NCBI GenBank assembly: GCA_951799445.1
Contig: OX637293.1
Location: 25,606,001 to 25,670,000 of the forward strand
Source: Pseudisothecium myosuroides
Lineage: Eukaryota > Streptophyta > Bryopsida > Hypnales > Lembophyllaceae
DNA length: 64,000 nucleotides
Direction of reading: 5' to 3'
Below are positions 11,151 through 23,890 of the stretch, piece by piece. A program made the position numbers and the translations under genes. Position 1 is the stretch's first letter, and each line of letters starts with the position of its first letter. The notes below the pieces were generated by a model. The model ran no database searches and was not told the origin of the DNA. It saw only the letters and a list, made by a program, of their open reading frames with translations.

Positions 11151-11851
11151 AACTTTGAAAATTTATAAAATATTGCAAGAATATTGAAAAATTATAAAAC
11201 CACTTGGGTGTTGCATTTATTTTGAATTTGCTAGTACTTTCATCAATTTTTTTTGGTACCTTTGAGATAGTGGAACAAAAAAAAATGTTGCTTTTAGTTG
11301 TTTCTACCTTCCTTTACTTTAAAAGCAAAATCAATGCTACAAACGGAAAGACACATTTTCTCATAGTTTAGCTATTTGTTTTTTTTGTTGAACTTATAAT
11401 TAATAAGTGCAGTATGCATAAAATAATCTATTTTTTTATTTTTTTATTTTTGGGATTGTGTAAAGGTCCCTACTTCCATGACATAACATTGTTAATCCAG
11501 GGTTTTTTTGGCATGAAACTTGCAATATATAATTGAAAGTTTATTTATTCATCCAAAAGAGTGTACTGATTCAAGGTTTGGTAGCATTTTGCAATTTCAA
11601 TCAATCCAATGAAGATTGCTTAAAATAAATGAAAAACAAAAACAATTGTATTTACCAATGCTATGATTCCTTTTGCTCCTGTAGAAATTGGACATGACAA
11701 CTTTTTAGCTAACCAATGATGCTAGCATTGCAACTTTTCAGCCAGTCAACAATTCTCTCTACTGTAGATAATAACTGAATTCCCTCCCATGCATCCAAGA
11801 AGCCGCATCAAGTTATCCGTCCTCCTAGGGGAATTGGTTTAAACTAGTTAA

Positions 11852-12064
11852 TCCTTGAACGCCAGGCTGGAAATCACCGCTTTTGGCATCGGATGACATC
11901 ATCTTCTTTGAAAAAACCAAAAGTGCTCATTGGAGGTCAAACTACTATGCATGATCTTCCCTTTCCACACAAAATTTGGAGGATAAATAGTTGCACTTCT
12001 GTCCTACACATGAGATTCTCTTGTCATTCATCGGCCGCAAAACATCCGCCTCAACGTTCAAGGG
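11852..12064 (-). mobile_element. Short TTAA-type element (family C, copy 1)
   Basis: A 213-bp block running from TCCTTGAACGCCAGG after TTAA (11848-11851) to CGTTCAAGGG, followed by TCAA (12065-12068), one substitution from TTAA. It is in reverse orientation to the copies at 20151 and 32386. All share the CGAGGCGGACATTTTGT-like and GATGAATGACAAGAGAATCTC phrases. Confidence 0.7.
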
Positions 12065-12068
12065 TCAA

Positions 12069-14639
12069 TATTATGAAATCATCCATCATATTGAGTTACT
12101 TCGCAAGCTGTAGTAAACCTAATAATTTTGCATTCTGGGGCTGTTTTTGTTGAAAAATAACTGTACCTTGTGCTAGAATAGACTGACCATAGTCAAGACT
12201 CTACTCGAGGAGTTCTTTGGTTCTCCTCTAAATAAGATAATGGCCTTCACAGTTTGACATTTTCTCACATGCAGGGACAGTCTCAACGATGCATCCGTCC
12301 ATACTTGGGTGATACTTGGTGATATCTATATCAAAATTAGGTGATATATAGACAAAGAATTTGACTATTGAATATGGTAATGATCTGGCTACTTTGATTG
12401 AAAAAAAAATGAAAATTTCTTTTACAAAAAATAACATCTTTTGAATGTAGCCAATTGACAAAAAAACTGTGCATAAAAAAAACATTCATTGCGTCACAAC
12501 AACCATCCCTTTTCATTTTTTTCATTTGCACGGGTGTCCAACTCAGGAAATTGATTTTGGCAAATTACATATAATATTTTTGTGATTCTATTAGTTGGAC
12601 TACTATCTTCTTCTTTAAAATACTATAGATTTTTTGCTAATTATATACAACATTTTGTCTAAAGATGGTAATATTTAGCTCAAGAAATAATAATAATAAT
12701 AATAACTCGTTCATAAAACTCTTCTATTGCAACAAATAAGAGGTAAAACTCACTCTTCAGTAAAGGAAATTTGGGGCCTCTGGAGGGCCATTTGACTTTC
12801 AGCAATAGTGTAAATAAATACAACAAAAGTAAGAATAAAATAATAATAATTTTAAATTTTAATTAGAAAAATTGTATTTCTATCAAGAACGTACATATTC
12901 ACACCTTGTGACAAAAATTCAAAACAATTCATTCATAAAAGGACTCTTTAGGAACCTATCCAAATTTTCGATTAGTCATTCAACAACCACTTCTCCTTTA
13001 GGGATTAATTAAAAGACTCAAAGGTGAATTCAAGAAGACATATTCCGTACCGTGTAATAACATTTTTTCACCATGTACCCTTGCACATAAAACCTTTTTA
13101 TGTTCTCACATACCGGTATGTAGAAGAAACCTTGAAGGATGATATCAAGCAGTATGGAAAAATTGCTTATCATTCTAAATACCATACCTAGTGGTCAAGG
13201 TTACCATAAAATATTTCTAAAAAATATATTTGAGGTATTGTTTCTTCCAAAAGCAATTATATGGAAAAAAAATCTTTATATTTTTAGGCATTTATCTAAT
13301 CACATTTGCCAACTTTTATTAACTCCATAATATCCAGTAGAAATTTTTTAATTTGACCACATCGGGTAATTGAAGATAGTGTACAAGTTACAACTCAAAG
13401 ATGCATTAACTACATTGAAAGCAAACTATAAATTATTTACCAATATTTGAATTGTAAACACTTCATTCTGTTATTTGAATCTATGCTTGTCTTCCAATTT
13501 GTTCACGAGATTTTTTTGATCTTTTCTCTTCTACAACCCCCAAATTGGATACCATCATGTTAAACATTCATCCTTTCATAAATACTAGAAAAGTAACTTA
13601 ATCAATAATCAATTAGATCCATTGCAAAATGGTCAAACATCATATCTACTTGAGCTAAATTTAGCATTCTAAATTGTGTTACAGTATCAATTTTATATTT
13701 TTTTAAAGTAATATTACAAATGGTCTATCACAAAAAAAATCAACTTGTTTTATGAAAATTTGTCATTGTTTTCATTTTTGTAGGAAATAGTGAAATATAA
13801 TACTAAATATAGCAAAAAATTCAATTCTTTTGAATTTTTTTCAAGAGGTACAAGTAGCAATGAAGATTTTTCAATTAATTATTTTATATTTTACTCTCAA
13901 AACTTCCTTGCCAATTGCCTTCAAGTCAAACACCACTATTGAGCTAAATTTTTCTTTTTATATAATTTATATATAAACTTTGATATTTTTACTTATGAAA
14001 AATGAAATGTCTATTGATGTTGATTTTTTCAGATTTTTTTATCAAAAATACAAATAATAATGACTTTTAAAGTAAAAAATGAAAATAAAATTATGTCCAT
14101 TATGTATATATTAAAGTAATTTGAATTTTTTATCTTAAATGAAGGTTAGAATGAGAAATGTGATTTTGTAATTAAAAACCATTTAAAAAGAAGAAATTAT
14201 AAATGAAATATATACAATATTTTGAGATTTGGATTTTAATACTTAAAAGCTTACAATTTAGTACAATAATTCTTTTCAATTTTTAGATCTTTTCAAAAAA
14301 ATTAACAAAGCATAAATAAAGTTTGTCAATCTTCATTTTTTTAATACATATCAAACACCAAGATAGTTGTTTTGAAAGTCATAATAAAATTTGATCAAAG
14401 TACATCCACTTTCTAGATGTGCAAACCTTTAGGGGTTATTATTATTCATAATACAATATTAGATGTTATTATTAGAATCCAAATGATCATATTATAAAAT
14501 TTTCCTGCAATCTCAATTCAAAACATGCGTATTTCACTTGATATTGGTTATCTTTACATGATACAAATTGGCATATATAAACCTAGCTAAGAAAAAATAA
14601 ATGTGGATCTTTTGATCATATAAAATCCCTCTTGTTGTG
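12069..14639. other. Very AT-rich intergenic region, no gene seen
   Basis: Contains an (AAT)n run near 12688-12712 and long A/T tracts. It lies between the two opposite family E arms. No coding or RNA feature could be supported. Confidence 0.5.
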
Positions 14640-15130
14640 AAATTTTTATCCTACTATTATTTGTCATCTCACATATAATGATCATTATAGTGCTAAAATA
14701 ACTTTTCAATAAGGTAGGATGATCCATTGTTGTCCCTTTTGTCATTACATATGACTAGACTAATAATATTCATGATTTTTTTTGCAATAGGGCAACATAC
14801 TAGAGAATTTACATATATCATTTTCAAGAATACAATGACACATTGTAGTTGGTCAAACCAAAAACGTATAGATTATTGTTGTTGTCCCCAAAGGGGTTAT
14901 TTTTGTCTATTTGGATTCTAATGTGGCGCTTTTTAATTTCCTAAACATTTGCAATGGTATTCCAATAGCATTCCTCAAGCTTGTGTAGTAATGAATGAAC
15001 TTGATGCTATGTTTGGAAACTATGATTATAATAGTGTTCCTTGAATTCAAGAAATGGTCATTTTTCAACCCAATTCCAACACTTTCAACCTTAATTCTAC
15101 GTTGAAGTTTTCACTACAGTTGTAAAAATA
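14640..15130 (-). repeat. Long inverted repeat arm (family E, copy 2)
   Basis: Reverse-complement partner of 10655-11150: for example AAGGTAGGATGATCC, CAATGGTATTCCAATAGC, CCTCAAGCTTGTGTAGTAATG and CCCAATTCCAACACTTTCAACC. The direct copy at 23655-23890 covers its distal part. Confidence 0.6.
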
Positions 15131-18100
15131 CCAAACCTTTAAAGTTTTCACTACATTATAATGCTTTAGGTTTCCATTGGACCAAAATTAGTAATCACTA
15201 TTGGGTTGGTCGGTCTGACTACATTATATGGCTGACCATACATTATGATAGTTATTGCCATCATTTTTTACAATCTTAAATTGGGATTTTGAGTGCTTTA
15301 GTTATTGAGCGGTTGATCTTAGAGCTCCATGTATTAGGTCAGGTATGCATACTTGTTGTAGACTCTCCATCCAATTGTGTCCCTATCTACACTTGTTCAA
15401 CATTTGAGGGCTGAAATGTTGGATAATTGTACAATAGATTTGGACGGACTTGGGTTGAGGATTTGTAATGGATATGCGTACCAAAATGGCACAAACTTAA
15501 TTTTGATCTATAAAATCCGCAACTATATGCAAATGCTTTTTCATTGATAGCAATCTAAAAAGCCTCGATGGAAGCAAATGTCAAAGAAAAACTCAAAGTT
15601 TTGAATTCATACTAAAGTGGTCCCCTTCAAACCACCATTTTTTGTTAATGCACTTGTGTACTAATATTACACAATCCAAATTTTCATATTTTCTTCTTGG
15701 TAGGTGAAAGGAGGTTCTAATACACCAAAAAATTCACCATTTGGATACCATATGCAAAAGTTACAAAGGGTCAAAGTTTTCTTCCGTAGAAGTTTTGAAA
15801 TTGTTTCATCCACTGATAGTTACGTATTACTTGTGGAGAAGCACAGAGAGTGATGATGGCAGTTTTGAGTGAGAGCATCCTTAATTTGGCCTGTAAAGAG
15901 GCACAACAGTGGTAAGTTTTGTGGGTCCCAAAATAGCAACAAAAATTCGCCCTCGGTAATACTAACGTCATTTTCCACAATATTGTTCTAAGCACGGCAC
16001 TTCTTGGCTCTTGCACGGCAAGAATTGATCTTTTGCTTTGCCCTCCAAGTGCCTTGACACTCCTTGGTTTCCTTCGTCAACAAGTATTATAGTGACGATG
16101 GAGTCTTAAAGGGCATGAAAGAGCTAATTCAACCACCGCTCAATCGCGTTTCACCTTTCGCCACGGCGTCAGCAACTCCCACATTATTGCCAAGTCATTT
16201 AGATTTTCAAGTAATGTTGTCGAGTTGAGGCGGATGCAACATGAAAGGACATAATTAAAAATGGGAAATGAATGCAAACGCCATATATGGTTGCAGTGCC
16301 TAGTTATTGGAGTAGCACCAAGGATGCTTTCAATGGTGTTTTTGCGGATGCTAGTCTATTTTTCCTAGCAAAAAAGTGCTAGATTTTAGTTGCAAAAATT
16401 GAGGTTCTCTTTGCCATAAGGAATTCATAGAATTTTAAAAAATTTCATCACTAGAATTTATGTGAGTGAAGGATAAGGAAAGCCTAAAATCATATAATGA
16501 TGTGGGCATTTTGCCATGTGTAACTTGACTTATTTGACACCTAAGTAAGATCATGTCACCATCTAGAAACAACCAATGAGCTTTGAGCTATATTCAGTAC
16601 TATCTAATCTATCATTTGGAACCTCGATGTCGCCTTCTCTTCTCTCACTTGGAAGTTGAGGAGCCAAAGGGAAATCAAGTGAGCATCAATTCAAGTAGAC
16701 AATTTCAAATTGAAGCTCTAAGAATGTTTTATTTAATTGCATGTTGCTTTATGTGCCTTTAGAATAGTATTATTAACTCTTTGATTTCTTCATACAAATC
16801 TTCCCATGTTAAATTCTGTGCCTTCAAGATAGTATTGTTAACTCTTTGATTTCTTTGTACAAATCTTCCCATGCAAATTACTAGGTTGAATTGCCATGAG
16901 TTTGTAGAGGTCTTCAATGAGAGTTGTTGGAGTTTTTAAAATTTTGTCACTGCCTTGGATACATCAAGGCAACTTCAAAATCATGAATTTGATTTGCATA
17001 GGGCATTGTGGGCAATGCCTTAGTGAGGGATCTTTATGTAGAGGTGGATGGAAATCTCATGCAACTTATAGCTCTAGAATATGTAGGCCAATTGTGAATG
17101 AATGGGAGCTTGGAAGTAGAACATACATAATGTTAAAAGAGCAATGCGTTACCTTCAATCTTCACAACTTTGCAATTGCCTATGTAACGAGCATCCTTGG
17201 TATTTTCATCTTTCTTTGTCCGCATTGTCGTAAAATTACAAAGCTTGCAAGCATTAGGATTTTCAACCTAGCATTAGTGTTGTTGTGTATCAATTCACCA
17301 TGTTTTGTGGTTCTGCACTTGAGAGGTACTTTTTGAGAGCTACCACTAGAAGCAGTGAAGGAGGGATGTGCCAAGGCTCTGGAACTCGCACCTCAGAACA
17401 TGGGACAATTTCTAACAACGTTTATTCCTCCCCGACTGCTAGTTCCATCCTCAATAGTGCAATTGGATCTATCCATAGGACTTTAGTTCTTGAGAGCAAT
17501 CACCGTTATATTCACAAGCCCAAGAAAGGTCCCATTTGTTATAAAGGCACCCCTCATAGCATTTGTGATCAACCACCTAAGCAAAAGTCACGTTCCAATC
17601 CAACAGTGAAGTTGATTATCCATTGAACGGCCCTTGTCAAGTTGATTAGGTTGTAATAGATTATGGTATAGCCAGAGGTCTTTGTGAGGTTCCAATAGAA
17701 TTGAGTTCCGATCATACAATGGTCATGAGTGATGATCAACTTAATGTTAAAAAGTATAGAGAGCTGCCGAGAAGAAAAAGAAATCATTTGAGGCCACTTG
17801 CAAGTTCCAAGAGAGTTGGATCACTAAACTTTCATGGGCAAAGTGTGTCAAAGGTTCAGATGGCCTTTGTAAGTTTGTAAAGTGTCACATTTGTTCCTTG
17901 ATGGAAGTCCGTGACAAGATTATTGCATCCAAATGGGATATACTCAAGAAACATGGAGGCTCGTGGAAGGTTGAGAAGAACATGGTAAATGGTATTCAAT
18001 AAGGGTAGTGGTACATTGCAAAAAATTGCAAGTACCTTCGGGCAAGTACCTGCAAAATGAACATAGGTATGTGCCAAGGTTGGCGATGGTACTAATCAAT

Positions 18101-18618
18101 CTACAAGTCACCAAGATCAAAGGAGAGAACGCTCGTAAGAAACAACAAATGGATTTGATATTTCACCTTTTGCAACAAGGCTAGCCTATGTTGGAGTACG
18201 AAGGTATGAAGTCATTGTTTGATTTCCTGCAAGTGCCAAAGACACCCAAGCGCCATTGGAGTGACAATGCACAAACAAGTTTTAGCTCAAAAAAAAGCAG
18301 GTACACTAAGATAGGAGGCTCTTGAACCATGCAATTAAGGAGAAATAATCTTCTGTGGGCCAAATAGTGCAGTAGAAGAGCGGGTGAAATGTTTATGGTG
18401 GAGAGAGAAATGCAAAAGCAATGAGTGGGAATTTTTCCAAATTTTTTGGACTAAAACAAAATTAAAAACAAAATTTCAAAGTCACATGCTTGGTAGCTAT
18501 AACACTTACAAATCAAAATAGGCCTTTGAATCAAACAACTTTGTCCAAAAATAATGCAGAAGTTGTTGTCATTAAATTCAACCCCAAACTCCCCATTGTA
18601 AATCACTAATCATTGAGG
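15131..18618. other. Intergenic, no convincing gene
   Basis: About 3.5 kb of mixed composition. The 16.0-18.4 kb part is less AT-rich, and short open frames of 60-140 codons occur (for example 16917-17336), but none has a domain, a splice-consistent extension or a repeated structure. It may be decayed retroelement or old gene sequence. A 65-bp tandem duplication at 16752-16873 is listed separately. Confidence 0.4.
16752..16873. repeat. Tandem duplication, two ~57-bp copies at 65-bp spacing
   Basis: 16752-16808 and 16817-16873 are near-identical. Both start TGTGCCTT, contain ATAGTATT(A/G)TTAACTCTTT and end ACAAATCTTCCCATG. Confidence 0.75.
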
Positions 18619-19798
18619 TTGGATGATTGCAAGAAACACCTGTTCTATTTTTGTCACACATTCAATGCAAAAGTTGTTTTGTGCCATAAATACTGCAAAA
18701 ATGATTGAATGAACATGAAATTCAAATGCAAACTTTTTATAGCAATAGAATTTTTTTTTAAATTAATTCAATATGTGAAATTGAATTTTGAATATATGTC
18801 ACACATGCAATTTGGGTGGTTTTTAGTATTATCAATTATTTTTTTTGAAGATTCATATTGTCAGATTTGGTAGGCTAGCTCTTCTAATAGAAATACACCT
18901 TCTCAAGAGAGGGACTTCCAAAAACATGTTCCAAGTGTGTTTTGCATTGGCGTAAAGTGTGCTATATTCAAATTGAATTTATGTTGAATTAAAAATGTCT
19001 TTTTAGTTCTAGCTTTGATCTTCTTAATTTGCTCTTCGTTGGCAACAATGGCCACTTTTAAAATAATTTTTTGAAGTTCATTCCCTAATTTAAAAAAATA
19101 GAAACGTGGAAGTTTCATTTGCTAGGATAAATTGTAACATGTGGGTCAAAATAGTATTGGAGTATACACAAAAAGACTCAATAAGGTAGGAGCACTTATA
19201 AACATGATGTCCCCATGCTTGGGATGTAGAGTGCCCTTAAAGCATGCTTAAAAGTACCTTGAAACATGACTCCATATTGAATTGTGGTTGGTGGATTCTG
19301 AATTTTTTAAATTTGGGTATAAGAATCAAGGAAGATTTAGTAGACTGTGGCTTAGGGTGCCCTAGGGAGTTTTACTTTGAAAATTCATAGAAATTAGATG
19401 CCTAATCCAGAAATTCTAATTTTTTCTTTGAAAATTCATGATTTTCAATTGCTTATATGGAAAAATATTTTTTTTAGAAAAATTTGCCTCCGTCTATGCT
19501 GAATTGCTTAAATTCATGGTTATGGGTGCTCCTACCTTAGTACTAGTAGAGACTTGTAGTACCTCCTATTTGCCTGTGTAAACTATTTTTTATGGCAAAT
19601 TAAGTATTTACATCCCTTTTTTTCATCTAATGATGAACATCTCATGTTGTCAGAATAGTAAATTTGAAATCCAATTGACCATTCAGATTTATGTTATATG
19701 CCCGTAATAGTATTGAAGGTGACTTGTAGTACAAAAAGTACTAAGAGGCCAAAAATAAAAAACACAACAAATAATACAAGTTTTTCTTGCAATCACCC
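18619..19798 (+). mobile_element. TIR element of the GGGTGAATGCAAG family (family F, copy 2)
   Basis: Starts GGATGATTGCAAGAAACACC and ends CTTGCAATCACCC, near-inverse ends. The start is followed by the family phrase TCTATTTTTGTCACACATT. At about 1.18 kb it is longer than the 731-bp copy at 52327, so it may contain other insertions. No coding sequence was recognised. Confidence 0.62.
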
Positions 19799-20146
19799 AG
19801 TCCCTTGTCTATACTTGTATTTAAGACTAAATTAATGAAGATTGGACTTACGCTCACTACAGGAACTATTGTCAGCTCATCATAGTCCTAAAATAAAGCA
19901 AAAGCACTGACACTTTCTGACTCCAAAAAGGATCATCCATTTCCAACAACATGTGCACGCTTTCTAGCCCTACAAATTTTGTAGGGTCCATTCAAAATGA
20001 CCCCCAACAATTCCAGCCTCCTACCTTACTGGCATACTTCATAAGGGTCATTTGCGACAAAGTAACAACCATTAATAATGGCACTTGGATTTCTATTCAT
20101 GCATATAACGTCAACAATTGGAGCCGTTTATCAATTTTGCTATCGC
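19799..20146. other. Intergenic, no gene seen
   Basis: Short spacer between two transposon-derived blocks. Nothing is recognised apart from a small CTACAAATTTTGTAG palindrome at 19970-19984. Confidence 0.45.
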
Positions 20147-20150
20147 TTAA

Positions 20151-20366
20151 CCCTTAAACGTCGAGGCGGACATTTTGTAGCCGATGAATGACAAGAGAAT
20201 CTCTTGTGTAGGACAGAAGTGCAACTATTCATCCTCAGAATTTTGTTGTAAAAAGGGGAGGTCTTCTACAGTAGTTTGACTTCCAATTAGTGTTTTTGAT
20301 ATTTCTTAAGCAAATGATTCATACAATAATGAAAAGGGATGGTTTCCAGGATCACCCGTTCATCCT
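20151..20366 (+). mobile_element. Short TTAA-flanked element (family C, copy 2)
   Basis: A 216-bp block between TTAA 20147-20150 and TTAA 20367-20370. It begins CCCTTAAACGTCGAGGCGG and ends with CCAGGATCACCCGTTCATCC. It directly abuts the family B element; the two share the single TTAA at 20367-20370. Confidence 0.75.
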
Positions 20367-20370
20367 TTAA

Positions 20371-21344
20371 ACCCTCAAGGCCCAAAGCCTTTTTGGGTTT
20401 AAAAACATCATTGCTTTTGAAGTGATATAGTTAAAATTTTTAGTAAGGTATAAAAATCTCAACCGTACAATCTTGTAATGTACATGTTGCAGATGACGTG
20501 AATCAAATTTGGAATCATTTGACCATGTAGATTGCAAGATTATAATGTTTTAGTGTAGAAAAAAGATGCTGAAATTTTCCTAGAAACACATTTGGAGGTG
20601 AAATTTGATTTGTAAACCTCCTGAAATGGAAAAATTTAAACTACAAAGTGATTCAAAATCAACAAACAAACACACTGGTGAAAAAAAACATCATTGAATT
20701 GACTCATTGTGTCTGCGCAATGGCTTTCAAATGTCAAAAAATAGCAAGGAAAGCTACAAAAAAACACATCCAAAGCTTAACCTCCTTCTACTAAAATGCT
20801 TCTCAATCACTCATACCTTTTTGGATTGATAAGAAATTTTAGCCACACAAACTAGACCAGTATGTGCAACTTTTCCAAAAATAATTATTGGAAACAAACA
20901 TTGTATGAAGAAGAAACAAGCTACGGAAGTTCACTATAATCCAAAATTGTCAGGATTTTGAACTTCGAATTGCTCCCAAACTTTCAAAACAACTTGGATT
21001 GACATGAATTTTTTTTCCACAATCACTAGACTTCAAGGAGAGCATAACCCAACAATTTTTTTTATTGAAAACAAACATTGGATGAAGGAGATACAAGCCC
21101 CCGAAGTTGCAACCATCAATAGTAGTTTGGTGAACTCAACTTGAACGTCTGAACTTCAATTGGCTTACAAAATATTAGTACACTTTGGATTGATCTGAAA
21201 ATTTTACCTCACAAACTAGAAGAGAGAACACAAATTTTCCAACAATTCTCATTGAATTTGGACATCGGATGCAAAAGTTATAGCACTTTGAATTAGACTT
21301 GAAACTCTGTGAGGCCTTTTTTGGGTCCCTTGGACGTTGAGGGG
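20371..21344 (+). mobile_element. TTAA-flanked element (family B, copy 1)
   Basis: A 974-bp block from ACCCTCAAGGCCC after TTAA 20367-20370 to CTTGGACGTTGAGGGG before TTAA 21345-21348. A partial copy (5' part) lies at 60384-61160. Shared phrases include AAACATCATTGCTTTTGAAG, TCTCAACCGTACAATC and AAGCCCCCGAAGTTGCA. There is no transposase frame. Confidence 0.78.
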
Positions 21345-21348
21345 TTAA

Positions 21349-22059
21349 AAGCAGTTTTTTTTTTTTTTTCCACACTGTAGATGAACAGTGGAGCCCCTCT
21401 GTGCCCTCCGTTTGTTGGTCAATATTTGGAGGGAGCCAGGTACAGTGGTGGAAATCTGTTAGAGGAAGTTGGAATCTGGCAAAATTTCAACTGCAGACAA
21501 TCTTACAAAAGTAAAAAGTAATCATGGGAGCAGTTACTGAAGTTGGTGGCCTTGAAATAAACCGTGATGCAATTGACAATTTCTTTGGATAGCCAAGCCT
21601 CCCTAGTCCCTACAAAGGTACAATAATTTTATAGAACTATCATACTGTACCCATGTGCTCTTATCAACAAGTTATCCACAGGTTTGACCACTTTGAACTT
21701 TGAAGGTGGCCATCCCCTTTCTTGTTATTTGTACTGGAGTTGAAGGCGAGCTCCAATGTTGGGGTGGGCAGAAATGGAATAATCAGTCTGTGCTGTCCCC
21801 AGTGCAAAATGTTTGGTTTTGAGGGACTCCTGCAGAGTAAAACAAATAAATCTGAGTTGGACTAAGACAATTGAATTGGATATTTTTTGGACAATATATG
21901 TCGAATGGGGAAGATAAGATGTGACACAAGGGAACCAAATACCTACAGTAGGGTGGGGGATGTACTCATATTATGATTCATGTGCATTTTCTAGGGAACC
22001 ATACCCAAGGGCGCGGTATGTATGATTCTTGTGCATGAGTTTAATTACTATATTTTTAA
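21349..22059. other. Intergenic, no gene seen
   Basis: Begins with a T run (21355-21369). The rest is of average composition with no supported frame. Confidence 0.45.
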
Positions 22060-22065
22060 AACAAA

Positions 22066-22180
22066 TATTAAAAAAAAGTAGTATGTTTTGGTAATATTAA
22101 AAAAAAAGTAGTATGTTTTAAAAAAAAGTAGTAATATTAAAAAAAAAGTAGTATGTTTTAAAAAAAAGTAGTATGTTTTC
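22066..22180. repeat. Short tandem array, (A)n-GTAGTATGTTTT units
   Basis: About five imperfect ~20-bp units of AAAAAAAGTAGTATGTTTT, with AATATT interruptions, ending at the hairpin at 22178-22230. Confidence 0.8.
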
Positions 22181-22230
22181 CGACATAATAGAAAATTAGG
22201 TTGTATGTTGTATTTTCTATTATGTCGGAA
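22178..22230. repeat. Perfect 19-bp hairpin
   Basis: TTCCGACATAATAGAAAAT (22178-22196) is the exact reverse complement of 22212-22230, with a 15-nt loop. It directly follows the A-rich tandem array. Confidence 0.8.
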
Positions 22231-22721
22231 ATGGAATTTATTCTTGAAAAGCAAAGCTGAACAGATTTAACTAAGATACGAAGCATTCTTTTGTTGTGAA
22301 GATTCGATCATCTTAAAATATTTCCGCCAAGGACGTGGTCCTTAGGTTCTTTGTACTTTTTCCTCTATCAATGGAATTGGTCCATGTGTTTCAAGAAAAA
22401 AGAAGATTCGATCATCTTTTTTTTAATTATATAGTCTCATTTATTGACACTGATGCAATAGGTTAAATTCAATGCAATCGACAACAAATAACCTTAACAT
22501 TGGTTTCATTTAAGTGGACTCCCTTGAAATTCCATCAAAACATACTTGTTATAAGAAAAGTCACCAAGATACAAGCCGAGACCTAATATAGGGGTGTGGA
22601 GTAATGGACTCAATTGTTGACACTCAAATATAACTTAGAACGCAATCTTGTCTGCCAACCATTTGGCAAGGATGTATTTTGTCTTCAAGCAAACATCATT
22701 CATCTATTCATCCTCCATACA
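22231..22721. other. Intergenic, no gene seen
   Basis: AT-rich spacer. The phrase GAAGATTCGATCATCTT occurs twice (22300 and 22402 regions). No gene. Confidence 0.45.
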
Positions 22722-22725
22722 TTAT

Positions 22726-23650
22726 CCCCTAAAGGACCAACATACGTTTTTGGCAACATAAATTTTTTGGGCAGGTATGTGTGATTGGAGATTTGCATAT
22801 TTTAGGCTGAAATTTTAATAGAAGATGGGGACCAGGAACATCTTTCATATGCACTAAATTTCATGAAATTTGGAAATATGAGTTAAAAGTTATAGCCTAA
22901 TATGTTATTTTTTTTGTAAATGGACAGTCCGGGCAGATTCAAAAAAAATCACTTTTTTCAAAAACAAAAATTTGAAATTAGTTTTCTAGATTTATATATA
23001 CATGGAAAGCTTTGATACATTCCATTTTTATCAATGAATCAAAGGTTATAAGGAGTTTTAGTTTGCGGGCAAATATGAATTCTCTACTCTAAAATAAACT
23101 TTGAAGTCCTTTATTTAATGCAATTTTCAATATTTTTGAAATAAAATAAAATTGTAGGGTGTAAATTGTTTATTACAACATTAAAACCATTGGAATCGAC
23201 ATTTTTCAATTCTATAATTAACTTCTTAACAATCTAGTATTTTGAATCATTCTTTATTTCTTTCTACTTACTATTTTCTTCCTATATGTTATACAATTTC
23301 AGATGATGTGAAAATTTTCAAGCATTTAGCCAACTTGCCTTGAAGAATGAATCCAAAGAATAACCACCATTTTGGACATTTTTTCATACAAATGTGACCT
23401 TATGAAGTTCAATAGCCCAATTTTTCGCAGGGCCAAAAAAAAGGGATTTGTCAATTTAAATGCTAATATCTTGTAATCTACATGGTGGAATATTCTGAAA
23501 TTTTTTCCACATCTTCTCAAACCAGCTTACTATAAAATCCTATGGTTCATTGTGTTCAAAAATATTTTTTTTTCCAAAATTTGGTGCTTGTATTAGAAAT
23601 GACAATTTTGGAACGTTTTGGATAAAAACATATTTATGGAACTTTAGGGG
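22726..23650 (+). mobile_element. TTAA-type element (family A, copy 2)
   Basis: A 925-bp block beginning CCCCTAAAGGACCAACATAC after TTAT (22722-22725, one change from TTAA) and ending GGAACTTTAGGGG before TTAA (23651-23654). The interior matches copies at 38622 and 51065 along its whole length. Confidence 0.8.
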
Positions 23651-23654
23651 TTAA

Positions 23655-23890
23655 TGCAATTTGGATTTCTAATGCGATTCTTTTAATCCCTACACATTTG
23701 CAATTGTAATCCAAAAGTGTCCCTTGAATTTGTGGAATAACAAATAAACCTTTTGTTATAAGTAGAAACAATGGTGTGTATTGAAGATATAAAATTATGA
23801 AACTTGACCCAACTCCAATCCTTTCAACTTCAAATCCATGTTGAAGTTCTCATAATGTAGATCCTTTTTTATATATAAGAAAGAAAGAAG
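23655..23890 (-). repeat. Family E, copy 3 (partial)
   Basis: Same orientation as 14640-15130: TTTGGATT(T)CTAATG, ACATTTGCAATTGTAATCC and CCAACTCCAATCCTTTCAAC. It starts immediately after the TTAA element at 22726-23650. Confidence 0.6.

Noticed and set aside
16917..17626. Genes in the 16.9-17.6 kb region
   Set aside because: The open frames overlap in different phases, have no recognisable domain and no supporting splice structure.
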